Positions 21,254 to 32,322 of a DNA stretch of 64,000 bases are shown here, in pieces. The notes under the pieces were generated by a model. It did no database searches and was not told the origin of the DNA. It was given only the letters and a program-made list of their open reading frames with translations. Within the stretch, counting starts at the first letter, position 1, and each line of letters begins with the position of its first letter. Source of the stretch: Legionella fairfieldensis ATCC 49588. Lineage in GTDB: Bacteria > Pseudomonadota > Gammaproteobacteria > Legionellales > Legionellaceae. Position numbers and translations under genes: made by a program. The stretch covers positions 23,363 through 87,362 of the forward strand of contig NZ_JHYC01000014.1 of assembly GCF_000621525.1 (NCBI RefSeq). Direction: 5' to 3'.

Positions 21254-21727
21254 TTAATGGCTAAAGTGTTTTACAGACGATAGGGCCAAATCGATAATTT
21301 TTTTAGATTGTTCTTCATTCGTGTTGATATGACTAATGTCAGTAATCAGCTCCATTAGAAAACCGGGAATTTCTTCCTCAAGATGCGATGCATTATATAG
21401 ACTCCTGGCGCGGGTGAAAATATAGTGAAGCAAATTCCTGGATATAATAATTTTGTCTTCAGAGATGCCAGTGTCGTTGTAACTGTCACCAAATAACAGC
21501 CACCCGGGTGAAACGTTTAATTTTGCTGCAATTTCGACTAGTTTGACTGGCTCAGGGATCGCTTCACCACGCAGATATTTTCGACATATTTGAACTGAAT
21601 AACCGGTTATTTCAGCTAATTTATGAATACAAACGCCTGAAAGAGAACGCTGAGAGTTAAAACCGGCAGCAATCATAGCGTCTCGTAAACGGTAAGCAAA
21701 CTGTTTTGTCAAGTCAACTTTTTCCAT
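21254..21727 (-). CDS. HTH (Cro/CI-type) transcriptional regulator
   Basis: The 157-residue protein has a helix-turn-helix in the N-terminal half: IHKLAEITGYSVQICRKYLR (about residues 30-49) followed by VEIAAKLNVSPGWLLFGD, the layout of phage-repressor-like XRE proteins. The C-terminal 70 residues carry no recognisable sensor or protease site. It is the first gene of a minus-strand group with an unknown protein and an MFS transporter. A palindrome at 21805-21819, 78 bp upstream of its start, is a likely operator, so autoregulation and control of the divergent transcript are plausible. Confidence 0.8.
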   Translation of the reverse strand: MEKVDLTKQFAYRLRDAMIAAGFNSQRSLSGVCIHKLAEITGYSVQICRKYLRGEAIPEPVKLVEIAAKLNVSPGWLLFGDSYNDTGISEDKIIISRNLLHYIFTRARSLYNASHLEEEIPGFLMELITDISHINTNEEQSKKIIDLALSSVKHFSH

Positions 21728-21804
21728 AAGGACGCTAAAAAACTATTAAGGTATATAAGAATTGTAACAAAGGGTTTTCTATCCTGCAAATTTCCCTTAT
21801 TTTG

Positions 21805-21864
21805 GAAACTTTAAGTTTCTAATTGAAATAAATTGTTGACATTAGAAACCAATATGCAATAATA
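21805..21864 (+). promoter_or_regulatory. Divergent promoter with a palindromic operator
   Basis: The palindrome GAAACTTTAAGTTTC (21805-21819) has perfect seven-base arms. A further half-site TAGAAAC lies at 21843-21849 inside the spacer of a plus-strand promoter TTGACA (21836-21841), 17 bp, ATAATA (21859-21864). The position next to an HTH regulator gene suggests binding by that regulator. Confidence 0.5.
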
Positions 21865-21876
21865 GTTCATGAAGCG

Positions 21877-22021
21877 ATGGAAAAAGTTTCAAATAAGTCC
21901 AGCAAGGAAATGGTGAAATAATGGAACAGAATTTCACAAAAATCCTTAAGTAAGAAGGTGGTCTAACCATAGGAGGCAACCTCGCATATTTGGCTTGAAT
22001 TGACATCAATCAATTCAAGCC
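21877..22021 (+). ncRNA. Short transcript candidate with two overlapping mini-frames
   Basis: Downstream of the promoter at 21836-21864 are a 14-codon frame (MEKVSNKSSKEMVK, 21877-21921) and a 10-codon frame (MEQNFTKILK, 21921-21953) that overlap as TAATG. The unit ends with a perfect 12-bp stem, six-base loop hairpin at 21992-22021 followed by a T-containing tract. It could be a small RNA or a leader encoding peptides. No other gene lies in 21728-22165. Confidence 0.35.
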
Positions 22022-22165
22022 TCTCTTAATTAAGGCAAACGGCGATTACCAGACTTTGTAATGGGAGACTTTTCTAACAGAACTTCATGTAAATTTCTAA
22101 TAGCAGTTGCTTTGTAATATCAGCTTTTATATAATCAACGCCGTTCTTAAACATAGGCGAATAAT

Positions 22166-22240
22166 AGGCACGTAGCTCAGTGGTAGAGCACCACCTTGAC
22201 ATGGTGGTGGTCGGTGGTTCGATCCCACTCGTGCCTACCA
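22166..22240 (+). tRNA. tRNA-Val (anticodon GAC)
   Basis: The cloverleaf is complete: acceptor AGGCACG/CGTGCCT with discriminator A and encoded CCA, D arm GCTC-AGTGGTA-GAGC, anticodon arm CCACC-TTGACAT-GGTGG and T arm GGTGG-TTCGATC-CCACT. The anticodon GAC reads the valine codons GUC and GUU. A weak hairpin with Ts follows at 22248-22268. Confidence 0.97.
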
Positions 22241-22474
22241 ATCTAATCCTGCTGTGCAGGGGCTTTTTGTAAGTACCCACCTCCCTTTGAATCTAAATTC
22301 AGGATATAACTGAGCGATGATCAGGGGACGTTGAGCTATTAGTTATTTTCATGAAATAGTTGGTGTGGGTGCTTGCTGGCGTTGTATTCATCAGCGCAAA
22401 GCAAGATTTTTACCCAACGACTAACAGGTAGCCTGTCTGAATTTGTAATGTGCCTGAAGGATAAAAGGATAGTA

Positions 22475-24418
22475 ATGCCAAATATTAAATTACCTGACGG
22501 AAGTGTCAAACATTTTGAGCGCCCTATAACTGTTCATGAGGTGGCGCAAAGCATTAGTCCCGGATTAGCCAAAGCTGCTCTTGTGGGGCGTGTTGATGGG
22601 CAGTTGGTAGATGTTAGTTATTTGCTCTCACGCGATTGTGAGTTGGTTATTCTTACGGAAAAACAAGCGGAAAACCAAACCATTATTCTCGATGTGATTC
22701 GTCATTCTACCGCTCATTTGTTGGCTCAGGCTGTCAAGTGTCTGTTTCCCGGCGCACAAATTACCATAGGTCCTGTTGTAGAAGACGGTTTTTATTATGA
22801 TTTTGCTTTTAGTCGATCATTTACACCTGAAGATTTAGAGCAAATAGAAGAAAAAATGCACGAATTGGCAAATGCTGATTATCCTGTCAGTCGACGAGAA
22901 ATGCCTCGCGAAGAAGCAATCGATTATTTCAGGAGTCTTGGAGAAGAATATAAAGCCAGGATTATTGCAGACATTCCTCAAGGAGAGATTATTTCTCTCT
23001 ACAAACAAGGTGATTTTGAAGATCTTTGCCGTGGTCCTCATGTCCCTTCTACTGGCCGACTCAAAGCGTTTAAGTTAACTAAATTAGCCGGTGCTTATTG
23101 GCGCGGTGATGCACGCAATGAAATGTTGCAACGTATTTATGGAACTGCCTGGATAGATAAAAAAGCGCTGAATGACTATCTTCACCGCCTGGAAGAAGCG
23201 GAAAAACGTGATCACCGTAAACTGGGAAAAGCGCTGGATTTATTTCACTTTCAGGACATTGCGCCAGGTATGGTTTTTTGGCATCCTAATGGATGGATTG
23301 TGTATCAACTACTTGAGCAGTATATGCGCACCAGGTTGGCTGATTTTGGTTATCAGGAAATTAAAACACCTCAGTTGGTCGACAAGGTTTTATGGGAAAA
23401 ATCGGGGCACTGGGAAAATTTTCGGGATGAAATGTTTATTACCGAGACAGAAAGCCGTCAGTACGCGGTTAAACCAATGAATTGTCCGTGCCACGTGCAA
23501 ATTTATAATCAGGGTCTGCGTAGCTATCGGGAGCTTCCTTTACGCTTTTCTGAGTTTGGTAATTGTCATCGTTGTGAGCCATCCGGTTCTTTGCATGGAC
23601 TGATGCGGGTTCGCAATATGGTGCAGGATGATGCGCACATTTTTTGTACTGAAGAGCAAATTCAGTCTGAAGTGGCGATGATGCTGGAATTAGTACAATC
23701 CGTGTATGCTGATTTTGGTTTTTCCGAGATTAAATACCGTCTGGCTTTACGTCCGGAAAAACGGGTAGGTAACGATGCCGTTTGGGACAAGGCAGAGACA
23801 GCCTTAAAAGATGCGATGCGAAGCAGACAAATTGACTGGATTGATGCCCCGGGTGAAGGAGCGTTCTATGGTCCTAAAATTGAATGTTCATTGGCCGATT
23901 GTTTAGGCCGAATCTGGCAATGTGGTACTATTCAGGTTGATTTTTCCATGCCTGACAGGTTGGAAGCCCAATATGTGGCAGAGGATGGCAGTAAAAAAAC
24001 CCCTGTAATGTTACACCGTGCTATTTTAGGTTCTTTTGAGCGATTCATGGGAATTTTAATTGAGCATTATGCAGGACGATTCCCTCTCTGGTTAGCTCCA
24101 ATACAAGCCGTAGTATTAACCATTAGTGAAAAACAGCATGATTTTGCGGCAAAAATGACTACTATTTTACAAAAACAGGGCATTCGAGCGAATTTTGACT
24201 TGAGAAATGAGAAGATAGGCTTTAAAATTCGCGAACATACTTTGCAAAAAGTTCCTTATTTATTAATTATTGGCGATAAGGAAGTTGAGAGCAATTCGGT
24301 TGCTGTGCGAACACGCGAAGGCACTGATTTGGGGATAAGAACGATTGATGCAATTTGCAACCTTTTGCATCAGGAAATAGCTGCAAAAAGGTCGCTTTTA
24401 AACCACTTGGAGGATTAA
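22475..24418 (+). CDS. thrS: Threonyl-tRNA synthetase
   Basis: ThrRS charges tRNA-Thr in the cytoplasm. The 647-residue protein starts [17 protein letters not shown], the beginning of the TGS domain, followed by an editing domain with [10 protein letters not shown] near residue 72. The class II catalytic core carries PMNCPCHV near 335 (a zinc-binding cysteine) and [19 protein letters not shown], motif 3, near 510, and the anticodon-binding domain ends the protein. I chose the ATG at 22475 with AAGGAT upstream because it matches the family N-terminus; the open frame extends further 5'. The stop is 3 bp before the AUU start of infC. Confidence 0.98.
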   Translation: MPNIKLPDGSVKHFERPITVHEVAQSISPGLAKAALVGRVDGQLVDVSYLLSRDCELVILTEKQAENQTIILDVIRHSTAHLLAQAVKCLFPGAQITIGPVVEDGFYYDFAFSRSFTPEDLEQIEEKMHELANADYPVSRREMPREEAIDYFRSLGEEYKARIIADIPQGEIISLYKQGDFEDLCRGPHVPSTGRLKAFKLTKLAGAYWRGDARNEMLQRIYGTAWIDKKALNDYLHRLEEAEKRDHRKLGKALDLFHFQDIAPGMVFWHPNGWIVYQLLEQYMRTRLADFGYQEIKTPQLVDKVLWEKSGHWENFRDEMFITETESRQYAVKPMNCPCHVQIYNQGLRSYRELPLRFSEFGNCHRCEPSGSLHGLMRVRNMVQDDAHIFCTEEQIQSEVAMMLELVQSVYADFGFSEIKYRLALRPEKRVGNDAVWDKAETALKDAMRSRQIDWIDAPGEGAFYGPKIECSLADCLGRIWQCGTIQVDFSMPDRLEAQYVAEDGSKKTPVMLHRAILGSFERFMGILIEHYAGRFPLWLAPIQAVVLTISEKQHDFAAKMTTILQKQGIRANFDLRNEKIGFKIREHTLQKVPYLLIIGDKEVESNSVAVRTREGTDLGIRTIDAICNLLHQEIAAKRSLLNHLED

Positions 24419-24421
24419 GCT

Positions 24422-24955
24422 ATTAGTGCACCAAATAAGCGTGATAGTGATCGCGCGCGGATTAACGAACAGATCAATGTACCTGAAGTACGCTTAATTG
24501 ATGTCGATGGCAATCAGGTGGGGATTGTATCAACGCAGGAAGCTTTACGTGCGGCAAGGGAAAGTGGTTATGAGTTGGTGGAAATTTCACCCTCTGCTAA
24601 GCCTCCTGTATGTCGTATTATGGATTATGGCAAATTTCTCTTTGAATTGAGTAAAAAACAGGCTGAAGCAAGAAAAAAGCAAAAGCAAATTCAAGTCAAG
24701 GAACTAAAATTCCGTCCAACAACGGAAGATGGAGATTATCAGGTCAAGCTACGCAACCTGATCCGTTTCCTGAATCATGGCGACAAAGTCAAGATAACAC
24801 TGCGTTTTCGCGGTCGAGAAATGGCTCATCAGGATATTGGTATGCGCATCATGGAGCGTTTGTTGCAGGATACTGCAGAATATGCAGTGGTTGAACAGCA
24901 AGCAAAACGTGAGGGCCGCCAGTTGCTGATGGTTTTAGCGCCAAAGAAAAAATAG
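24422..24955 (+). CDS. infC: Translation initiation factor IF-3, AUU start
   Basis: IF-3 binds the 30S subunit and rejects non-canonical start codons. An ATG/GTG start would truncate the N-domain. Reading from ATT at 24422 gives [20 protein letters not shown] and restores the full family N-terminus for a 177-residue product. A strong GGAGG Shine-Dalgarno sequence lies at 24409-24413, eight bases upstream. AUU initiation is known in E. coli infC, where it provides autorepression by IF-3, and is probably conserved here. Typical motifs are [20 protein letters not shown] and [18 protein letters not shown]. The gene starts 3 bp after thrS. Confidence 0.97.
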   Translation: MSAPNKRDSDRARINEQINVPEVRLIDVDGNQVGIVSTQEALRAARESGYELVEISPSAKPPVCRIMDYGKFLFELSKKQAEARKKQKQIQVKELKFRPTTEDGDYQVKLRNLIRFLNHGDKVKITLRFRGREMAHQDIGMRIMERLLQDTAEYAVVEQQAKREGRQLLMVLAPKKK

Positions 24956-25183
24956 TAAATATATCATTGATTGTTTGTTGATCTATTGACGTATTTCAAG
25001 GGTAGTTGTTGAGATCCCTGAGTTGGTTTGATAATTTGATTCGATAATGTATTAGCTGTTCGAGCCTGTGCCAGGCAGTGAACATAACAGGAAATCGATG
25101 AAAAATTGAGAATTGGCCCTGAGAAAGCTGATTGAAACGCTACATTATTACTTAGTAGCAGAACAAATGCGGAGTAACATGTT

Positions 25184-25384
25184 ATGCCAAAATTAAAGTC
25201 ACATCGTGGAGCTGCAAAACGCTTCCGGAAGACAGCAAGTGGTGCTATCAAGCGTCGTGGCGCTTATAGAAACCATATCCTCACCAAGAAATCACCGAAG
25301 CAAAAACGTCATTTACGTGTTGCTTCAGGTACTTTGAAGCAATGTGATGCGCGTCTGGCTGCGCGTATGTTGCACGGTAGTTAA
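25184..25384 (+). CDS. rpmI: 50S ribosomal protein L35
   Basis: This 66-residue basic protein ([20 protein letters not shown]) is bL35 of the large subunit. It is followed after 15 bp by rplT, the usual pair. The 228-bp gap after infC holds no gene that I can support; it may contain the leader through which L20 represses this operon, as known in E. coli, though I cannot identify the binding structure. Confidence 0.98.
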   Translation: MPKLKSHRGAAKRFRKTASGAIKRRGAYRNHILTKKSPKQKRHLRVASGTLKQCDARLAARMLHGS

Positions 25385-25399
25385 GGGGAGGATTGAACA

Positions 25400-25756
25400 A
25401 TGCCAAGAGTTAAACGTGGTGTGACAGCTAAAGCTCGTCATAAGAAAATTTTAGAGCAGGCGAAGGGTTATTACGGCGCCCGTAGTCGGACTTATCGTGT
25501 TGCCAAGCAGGCAGTTATTAAAGCAGGTCAATACGCTTATCGTGATCGCCGTCAGAAAAAACGTCAGTTTCGTGCACTATGGATTACACGTATCAATGCC
25601 CAGGCACGTGAGTGTGGTCTGTCTTATAGCCGTCTCATTGACGGTTTGAAAAAGGCTGAGATTGAATTGGATCGTAAAGTACTGGCTGATATGGCAGTAT
25701 ATGATAAACAGGCTTTTGCAACAATTGCCGAAAAAGCGAAAGCAGCCTTGGCTTAA
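25400..25756 (+). CDS. rplT: 50S ribosomal protein L20
   Basis: The 118-residue product ([18 protein letters not shown]...[19 protein letters not shown]) is bL20, an early-assembly large-subunit protein. AGGGGAGGATTG precedes the ATG. It is followed by a strong hairpin/T-run at 25777-25801 before pheS. Confidence 0.98.
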   Translation: MPRVKRGVTAKARHKKILEQAKGYYGARSRTYRVAKQAVIKAGQYAYRDRRQKKRQFRALWITRINAQARECGLSYSRLIDGLKKAEIELDRKVLADMAVYDKQAFATIAEKAKAALA

Positions 25757-26830
<1,074 letters not shown>

Positions 26831-26938
26831 ATCAGTAAACCGGGATTAATTTCCGATTGTTTTTGTCAGCCCTGTAAAACAGGGCCAATCCGTTTGTAGT
26901 TTGAATGATTATTGCTGATATCAGACAGGTATTTTACG

Positions 26939-29317
26939 ATGAAAGTTAGTGCGTTGTGGTTACGTGAATGGGTAAATCCCTCTTTAAATGAGCAGCAATT
27001 GGCTGAACTTTTAACAATGGCTGGGTTGGAAGTGGATGCGGTGAGTCCGGTTGCAGGTGATTTTAGTCAAGTCATTGTCGCTGAGGTTCTTGGCACAACA
27101 CCACATCCTCAGGCGGACAAATTGACTTTATGTGAAGTAGATACGGGTAAGGGTAATCCAATAAAAGTGGTTTGTGGCGCGTCTAATGTGCGAGCCGGGC
27201 TAAAGGTCGCTCTCGCTCAGGTCGGTGCTCAGCTTCCCGGAGATCTGCTAATTAAAGAATCGATGTTACGAGGAGAGTTGTCACAGGGCATGCTTTGTTC
27301 AGTTGCTGAATTAGGGCTGGCTGATGTGTCTGATGGTATTATGGAATTGGAAGAAGATGCCCCTGTGGGAACTGACTTACGAAGCTACCTGGCGCTTAAT
27401 GATCAGGTATTGGATATTGATTTAACACCGAATCGAGCTGATTGCTTTAGTGTTTCAGGTATTGCACGAGAGGTTGCTGTATTAACCCAATCCTCGCTTA
27501 AACCGCTGCCCAATAAGGCTAATGAGCCGGTAATTGACGAAGCCTTGACAATTAATATACAGGCATCAGAAGCTTGTCCCCAATATAGTGGCCGTATTAT
27601 TCGTGGTCTTAATCCTGAAGCTCATACGCCGATATGGATGATCGAACGTTTACGGCGAGCAGGTCTTCGTTCCATACATCCAGTGGTAGACGTGACTAAT
27701 TATGTCATGTTAGAGCTAGGGCAGCCCATGCACGCTTTTGATTTACAGCGTATTAAAAACAACCTCACTGTACGTTTTGCCCAGCCTGATGAAACGTTGA
27801 AGTTGCTTGATGGACAAACGATCGGTTTAAATGAATCGGTTCTGGTAATTGCTGATCATGAAAAAGTCCTGGCGATGGCTGGTGTCATGGGAGGGGAAGA
27901 AAGTGCGGTACAGGAGGGTACTACCGACATATTTCTGGAAAGCGCTTTTTTTAACCCTGTAACCATTGCGGGTGTTGCAAGAAATTATGGAATAGTCAGT
28001 GATTCATCTCAGCGTTTTGAACGAGGTGTTGATCCCGCTTTACAAGCGGTAGCTTTGGAGCGAGCTACTACCTTGCTGGTTGATATTGCAGGAGGGGCGG
28101 TTGGTCCGATATCTTTAATTTCAGAACCTTCTTTTTTACCTCCAGAGCGAAGTCTGTTATTTAATCCAGAAAAAGTGAAGCAAATAACAGGGTTAACAGT
28201 AGCAGAAAGCACCATGATTGAGATGTTGCAAGGTCTCGGCATGCGTGTTGATAAAAGTAACAAACTCTGGAAAGTCAGTGTACCTTCTTACCGGTTTGAT
28301 ATTCATTTTGATGTGGATCTGGTCGAAGAAATCAGCCGTTTGTATGGCTATGATAAAATGAAAGGCGATAAACAGGTCGCTGAAATTCAAGCTGGCACAA
28401 TTAATCCTTTGGAAGCGCTTGCTACTCAAGTGAGCCACGTGTTTACTGCGCGTGGGTATCATGAAACCATTAGTTATAGTTTTGTCGACCCGGAATTACA
28501 ACAACTGTTATACCCTGACAGACAAGCCATGCAATTGCTCAATCCTATTTCGTCTGAATTAGCACAGATGAGAACAGGAATGTGGCCTGGTTTGCTGGCA
28601 TCCATGATTTATAATATTCATCGTCAGCAAACTGCTATCAAATTTTTTGAGGCCGGTGTCATTTTTGATTGGCAAAAGGGTTGTTTGCAAGAGCATTCAT
28701 GTATTGCAGGATTACTGACGGGCGAGCAAGGGGCATTAAACTGGAGTGAAAAAACCAGAAAATTTGATTTTTATGATTTAAAAGGCGATTTGGAAGCGCT
28801 GTTCTCTACCTTACACTTAAGTAGCATCCGTTTTATACCTGCTGAGCATTCTGCGCTGCATCCTGGCAAATCCGCGGCTATCACGCTTCATGATCAACAC
28901 ATTGGCTGGTGTGGAGTATTACATCCCCGCCTGGCTGATGCACTTGATATACAGGACGAAGTCATGCTTTTTGAATTACGACTTAATGCATTCATTGAGA
29001 AATCCCCGGTACGGTACCAGCCTATTTCAAAATTTCCACAAATACGACGAGATTTATCACTGCTTGTAGCGAATGAAGTAACGGCTGCTCAAATTGAAGC
29101 GCTTGTTCGTAAAGTAGTAAATGCTGATTGGTTAAAAGCGTTTGATGTTTTTGATTTATATACGGGAGAAACTATCCCCGCCGGTAAAAAAAGTCTGGCT
29201 GTTGCATTGACTTTGCAAGACGATAGACGAACTCTCGTTGACACCGAGATTAATGCGATAATTGATGCTATAATTAAAAAACTAAAAGAAGAATTTGCTA
29301 TTACATTGAGGGATTAA
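26939..29317 (+). CDS. pheT: Phenylalanyl-tRNA synthetase beta subunit
   Basis: PheT forms the PheRS tetramer with PheS, binds tRNA-Phe and edits misacylated tyrosine. The 792-residue protein begins [20 protein letters not shown], has an EMAP-like tRNA-binding domain (about residues 40-150), the B3/B4 editing domain (about 210-390, with [20 protein letters not shown]), B5, the core-like domain and a C-terminal anticodon-binding domain. I use the ATG at 26939 after ACAGG rather than the in-frame TTG at 26912. ihfA begins 2 bp after its stop codon, the conserved pheST-ihfA order. Confidence 0.98.
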   Translation: MKVSALWLREWVNPSLNEQQLAELLTMAGLEVDAVSPVAGDFSQVIVAEVLGTTPHPQADKLTLCEVDTGKGNPIKVVCGASNVRAGLKVALAQVGAQLPGDLLIKESMLRGELSQGMLCSVAELGLADVSDGIMELEEDAPVGTDLRSYLALNDQVLDIDLTPNRADCFSVSGIAREVAVLTQSSLKPLPNKANEPVIDEALTINIQASEACPQYSGRIIRGLNPEAHTPIWMIERLRRAGLRSIHPVVDVTNYVMLELGQPMHAFDLQRIKNNLTVRFAQPDETLKLLDGQTIGLNESVLVIADHEKVLAMAGVMGGEESAVQEGTTDIFLESAFFNPVTIAGVARNYGIVSDSSQRFERGVDPALQAVALERATTLLVDIAGGAVGPISLISEPSFLPPERSLLFNPEKVKQITGLTVAESTMIEMLQGLGMRVDKSNKLWKVSVPSYRFDIHFDVDLVEEISRLYGYDKMKGDKQVAEIQAGTINPLEALATQVSHVFTARGYHETISYSFVDPELQQLLYPDRQAMQLLNPISSELAQMRTGMWPGLLASMIYNIHRQQTAIKFFEAGVIFDWQKGCLQEHSCIAGLLTGEQGALNWSEKTRKFDFYDLKGDLEALFSTLHLSSIRFIPAEHSALHPGKSAAITLHDQHIGWCGVLHPRLADALDIQDEVMLFELRLNAFIEKSPVRYQPISKFPQIRRDLSLLVANEVTAAQIEALVRKVVNADWLKAFDVFDLYTGETIPAGKKSLAVALTLQDDRRTLVDTEINAIIDAIIKKLKEEFAITLRD

Positions 29318-29319
29318 TC

Positions 29320-29613
29320 GTGAACGCACTAAGTAAAGCAAGGATAGCGGATACCTTATGTGAAGAGTTGAATCTGGCTAAACCAGATGCCCGAGAAATG
29401 GTCGAGCAATTTTTTGAAACGTTAAGATACGCGCTGGAAAATGGTCAACATTTAAAATTATCGGGTTTTGGTAATTTTACCCTGCGAGATAAGCCCGAAC
29501 GTCCAGGAAGAAATCCTAAAACGGGTAAAGAAATACCGGTTGTTGCTCGACGCGTAGTGACGTTTAAACCGGGGCTTAAATTAAAAACCAAAATCGAAGA
29601 GCGAGGTAAGTAA
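29320..29613 (+). CDS. ihfA: Integration host factor alpha subunit
   Basis: IHF is a heterodimeric DNA-bending protein. This 97-residue product has the HU/IHF fold with [20 protein letters not shown] and [10 protein letters not shown], which carries the DNA-intercalating proline of the beta arm. The start is GTG at 29320 with GAGGGA upstream. Its position directly after pheT is characteristic of ihfA rather than ihfB. Confidence 0.96.
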   Translation: MNALSKARIADTLCEELNLAKPDAREMVEQFFETLRYALENGQHLKLSGFGNFTLRDKPERPGRNPKTGKEIPVVARRVVTFKPGLKLKTKIEERGK

Positions 29614-29617
29614 GCTT

Positions 29618-29932
29618 TTGGCGCATTACACAAAACATATCTTTTTATGTACTAATCAGAAGGCTCCTGGTAAACAGTGTTGTGCCAATACTGGTGGCGA
29701 GTCTTTTTTCAATTATATGAAAATGAAATTGGTAGAACTTGGACTACATGGTTCAGGTAAAATAAGAATGAGTAAATCAGGCTGCCTCGGACGCTGTAGC
29801 GAAGGCCCCTGTATTGTGATTTATCCCGAAGCAGTGTGGTATAATTATAAAAGCATGGCGGATATTGATGAAATTATAACCAGTCATTTGGTCGCGGGTC
29901 ACATCGTTGAGCGTTTATTAATTCCTAATTAA
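29618..29932 (+). CDS. Thioredoxin-like [2Fe-2S] ferredoxin
   Basis: The 104-residue protein carries the cysteine pattern of thioredoxin-like ferredoxins: CTNQKAPGKQCC near the N-terminus and KSGCLGRCSEGPCIVIYP in the middle, providing four ligands for a [2Fe-2S] cluster. It is expected to be a cytoplasmic electron carrier of unknown partner. The start is TTG at 29618, preceded by GAGG at 29603-29606; no ATG gives a complete N-terminal cysteine segment. It is 4 bp after ihfA and so probably the last gene of the pheST-ihfA transcript. Confidence 0.85.
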   Translation: MAHYTKHIFLCTNQKAPGKQCCANTGGESFFNYMKMKLVELGLHGSGKIRMSKSGCLGRCSEGPCIVIYPEAVWYNYKSMADIDEIITSHLVAGHIVERLLIPN

Positions 29933-29985
29933 CCCTCATTTTTTAATTAATCTGCAAAAGCTGGCAAGAATTTATCGTATTTTAC

Positions 29986-30014
29986 TTGTAGGTTATTTCA
30001 GTTTTAGTTAAAAT
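29986..30014 (+). promoter_or_regulatory. Putative sigma-70 promoter for rplM-rpsI
   Basis: TTGTAG (29986-29991) and TAAAAT (30009-30014) are separated by 17 bp and precede rplM by about 90 bp. Confidence 0.5.
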
Positions 30015-30104
30015 CGCCCGTCCATGATAGAAAGATTGTGCTTGTTGCACTCATTATTAATGGGTGGTAATCAGTACTAAATTAAGGCGGTACGGAGTTA
30101 TTTA

Positions 30105-30539
30105 ATGAAAACATTTAGCGCCAAGACACACGAAGTCAAGCGTGACTGGTTTGTGATTGATGCCAGCGACAAAATTTTAGGTCGTCTTGCTACAGAGATT
30201 GCTCGTCGTTTACGGGGCAAACATAAGGCTGAGTATACCCCTCATGTTGATACAGGTGATTATATCATTGTAACTAATGCAGAGAAGGTAACGGTTACTG
30301 GCCGTAAATTTAAAGAAAAGATGTATTACCGTCATTCTGGTTTTCCAGGTGGTATTAAATCAATTTCTTTCGATAAGTTACAAGAAAAAAATCCTGTGCG
30401 TATTATCGAATTGGCGGTAAAGGGTATGCTTCCAAAGAATCCTTTAGGTAGAGAAATGTATCGTAAGCTAAAGGTATATGCTGGTAATGAGCATCCACAT
30501 ACCGCGCAGCAACCCAAGCAACTTGAGATTGAGGAATAA
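30105..30539 (+). CDS. rplM: 50S ribosomal protein L13
   Basis: The 144-residue product ([20 protein letters not shown]...[17 protein letters not shown]) is uL13 of the large subunit; [20 protein letters not shown] is the conserved C-terminal motif. It is followed after 6 bp by rpsI and transcribed from the promoter at 29986-30014. Confidence 0.98.
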   Translation: MKTFSAKTHEVKRDWFVIDASDKILGRLATEIARRLRGKHKAEYTPHVDTGDYIIVTNAEKVTVTGRKFKEKMYYRHSGFPGGIKSISFDKLQEKNPVRIIELAVKGMLPKNPLGREMYRKLKVYAGNEHPHTAQQPKQLEIEE

Positions 30540-30545
30540 ACTATT

Positions 30546-30977
30546 ATGGCTGAAAAACAGCAATACTATGGCACCGGTCGTAGAAAAAGCTCGACGGCTC
30601 GAGTGTTTTTGCGCCCCGGTAAAGGCGATATAAAGATTAATAATCGTGCTTTGGAAGATTATTTTGGCCGTGAGACTTCTTGTATGGTTGTCCGTCAGCC
30701 TTTGGAAACTGTAGACGTCATGGGTAAATTTGATGTATATGCTACGGTAATCGGTGGCGGCATTTCTGGCCAGGCCGGTGCTATTCGTTTAGGCATCGCT
30801 CGTGCATTGGTTGCTTATGACGAACATGATCTGGTGGAAGACGTAGAACCTAATCCTGAGTCTTACCGCAGAAAATTGCGTGCACGTGGTTTACTCACGC
30901 GTGATTCACGTCGTGTAGAAAGGAAAAAGGTTGGTTTGCACAAAGCACGCCGTGCAACACAATACTCCAAACGTTAA
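30546..30977 (+). CDS. rpsI: 30S ribosomal protein S9 with a short insertion
   Basis: This is uS9 ([19 protein letters not shown] at the start, [19 protein letters not shown] at the end), whose C-terminal tail contacts the P-site tRNA. At 143 residues it is longer than the usual 130. The extra length is a block of about 12 residues, [13 protein letters not shown], inserted after ALVAYDE and before [14 protein letters not shown], where most homologues read directly into LR.LRKAG. The insert is acidic, unlike the rest of the protein. Function should be unaffected, as both flanks are intact. Confidence 0.97.
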   Translation: MAEKQQYYGTGRRKSSTARVFLRPGKGDIKINNRALEDYFGRETSCMVVRQPLETVDVMGKFDVYATVIGGGISGQAGAIRLGIARALVAYDEHDLVEDVEPNPESYRRKLRARGLLTRDSRRVERKKVGLHKARRATQYSKR

Positions 30978-31117
30978 TTGCTATCTTTGTCAATATTAAT
31001 GACTGCGTTCTGCTCATAAGGTTCATAACGTAGTCATTCTAAACGTTGATGACTCTTGATGTTATTCCCATCGGTCGAAACTCATTCAGAGCTAGACAGC
31101 CTTTCACCTTGGTAATC

Positions 31118-31300
31118 GTAAGTGTTCACGGAATAGGTAATTAAGAAGTATAACGTCAATGTCTTTCCCAGGCAGGCGGGAAATTATCTACAAATCAGAC
31201 ACAGTGCTAATTTTATGGGATGGATTCCCGCCTGCACGCGAAAAAGACAAGTCATGAACAAAGTCTGGAAGAGAAATTTGCATATCCTGTGAACGCTTAC
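31118..31300. repeat. MITE-like intergenic repeat, copy 2
   Basis: About 183 bp are bounded by GTAAGTGTTCACGG (31118-31131) and CCTGTGAACGCTTAC (31286-31300), which are near inverted complements. Inner segments TTTCCCAGGCAGGCGGGAAA and ATTCCCGCCTGC match those of copy 1 at 12098-12259. The rest of 30978-31467 holds a nine-base-pair hairpin CGCAGTGAG/CTCGCTGCG near 31383-31404 and no gene. Confidence 0.65.
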
Positions 31301-31467
31301 TGGTAATCTTGCTTGAACGATACGTTATATCTCGTTTCTCTTTCAGGAACTTCAAGTTTTTTATACTTTGCTTAATATCAACTACGCAGTGAGACCCCTC
31401 GCTGCGTTCGAGATATGTGTGAGTTACATTATTTACAAGCTATTCTTATTGATGTATTCACCTTGAA

Positions 31468-32166
31468 TTAATAAAAATTAAATCCCAAAATAGGCGTTGC
31501 CTGGTTTTTACTGGATCGCGTAGTAATCTGTTGGGCTATATTCAATCCCTTGTCATCGGTTAAACGTACGTCCATAAAAATAAGGGTATATTTTTCCTGG
31601 TTCACTTGCTGAATGACAGAGCTGGCATCAGAAACGATATCCACCTGACAACCGGCTCGTTCAAAGACGCGATGGAGGATTTTAGCTGTTGGCTCGGTTT
31701 CAACGATTAGTACACGTTTTGCCTCTAGAGAAGGAAGTATATCGATGGTGAACTCATCGTCCAGTTCATTGAGCAAGCGTAGTCGTTCTTCTCGATGAAT
31801 ATCAAGCGAGAGATTAAGCATGCCTAAAACTTCTTGTTCCTTGTTCAGAATGGGGGATTTTAAACTCAAACTATTGACGACTTGACCCCCTGAAATAATA
31901 TCTTCATCAATAATTCGTGTCTGCCCTTGAGACATCACTAACGTATCGTAACGTGAAAAACGGGGATGAGAGGCGAGTAATTGCAGGTCTGTTTTGCCCA
32001 GTACGTCACGACCACACTGACAACCTAACCGTTGAGCGTGGTAGTCGTTACAGCCTAAATAAACACCTTCGGTATTTTTCCAGTAAAAATAACCCGGCAT
32101 ATAACTTAGCAATGTTGTTAAAACCTCTTCAGAGGTCAATTGTTGTTGGATAGTCTTGCTTACCAT
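31468..32166 (-). CDS. PAS-REC protein with a truncated receiver domain
   Basis: The 232-residue protein starts MVSKTIQQQLTSEEVLTTLL. It has a PAS domain (about residues 22-135; MPGYFYWKNTEGVYLGCND, GKTDLQLLA) and a response-regulator receiver domain (about 155-232; KRVLIVETEPTAKILHRVFE, with LIFMDVRL holding the phosphoacceptor aspartate). No kinase or output domain is present. The receiver stops at TPILGFNFY, where the family continues through the beta5-alpha5 segment with its conserved lysine, so it is truncated. The N-terminal extension of the open frame up to 32259 looks like a signal-less artefact. It resembles a fragment of a hybrid sensor kinase. Confidence 0.75.
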   Translation of the reverse strand: MVSKTIQQQLTSEEVLTTLLSYMPGYFYWKNTEGVYLGCNDYHAQRLGCQCGRDVLGKTDLQLLASHPRFSRYDTLVMSQGQTRIIDEDIISGGQVVNSLSLKSPILNKEQEVLGMLNLSLDIHREERLRLLNELDDEFTIDILPSLEAKRVLIVETEPTAKILHRVFERAGCQVDIVSDASSVIQQVNQEKYTLIFMDVRLTDDKGLNIAQQITTRSSKNQATPILGFNFY

Positions 32167-32322
32167 CTTGTTTTCCTTGTTGAAAAATAAAAGAAACAAG
32201 GATGTACTCGCCACTGCTTTAAGGGGAAATATTAAAGACGCAGAGGGGGCTGAGCACAACCTGTGTGTTCATTCAATTGATTTGGGGACGCCATACGGCA
32301 TCCCCTCCTCAACCCCCTCTGA

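Noticed and set aside
22373..22474. 34-codon N-terminal extension of thrS
   Set aside because: It does not resemble the ThrRS N-terminus; the TGS domain starts at the ATG at 22475, with a ribosome-binding site.
24964..25251. 95-codon minus-strand frame between infC and rpmI
   Set aside because: It runs into rpmI in antisense and has no plausible start signal; the gap more likely holds an untranslated leader.
31383..31404. Hairpin CGCAGTGAG/CTCGCTGCG as a terminator
   Set aside because: It has no T-run on either strand and looks like part of a dispersed repeat.
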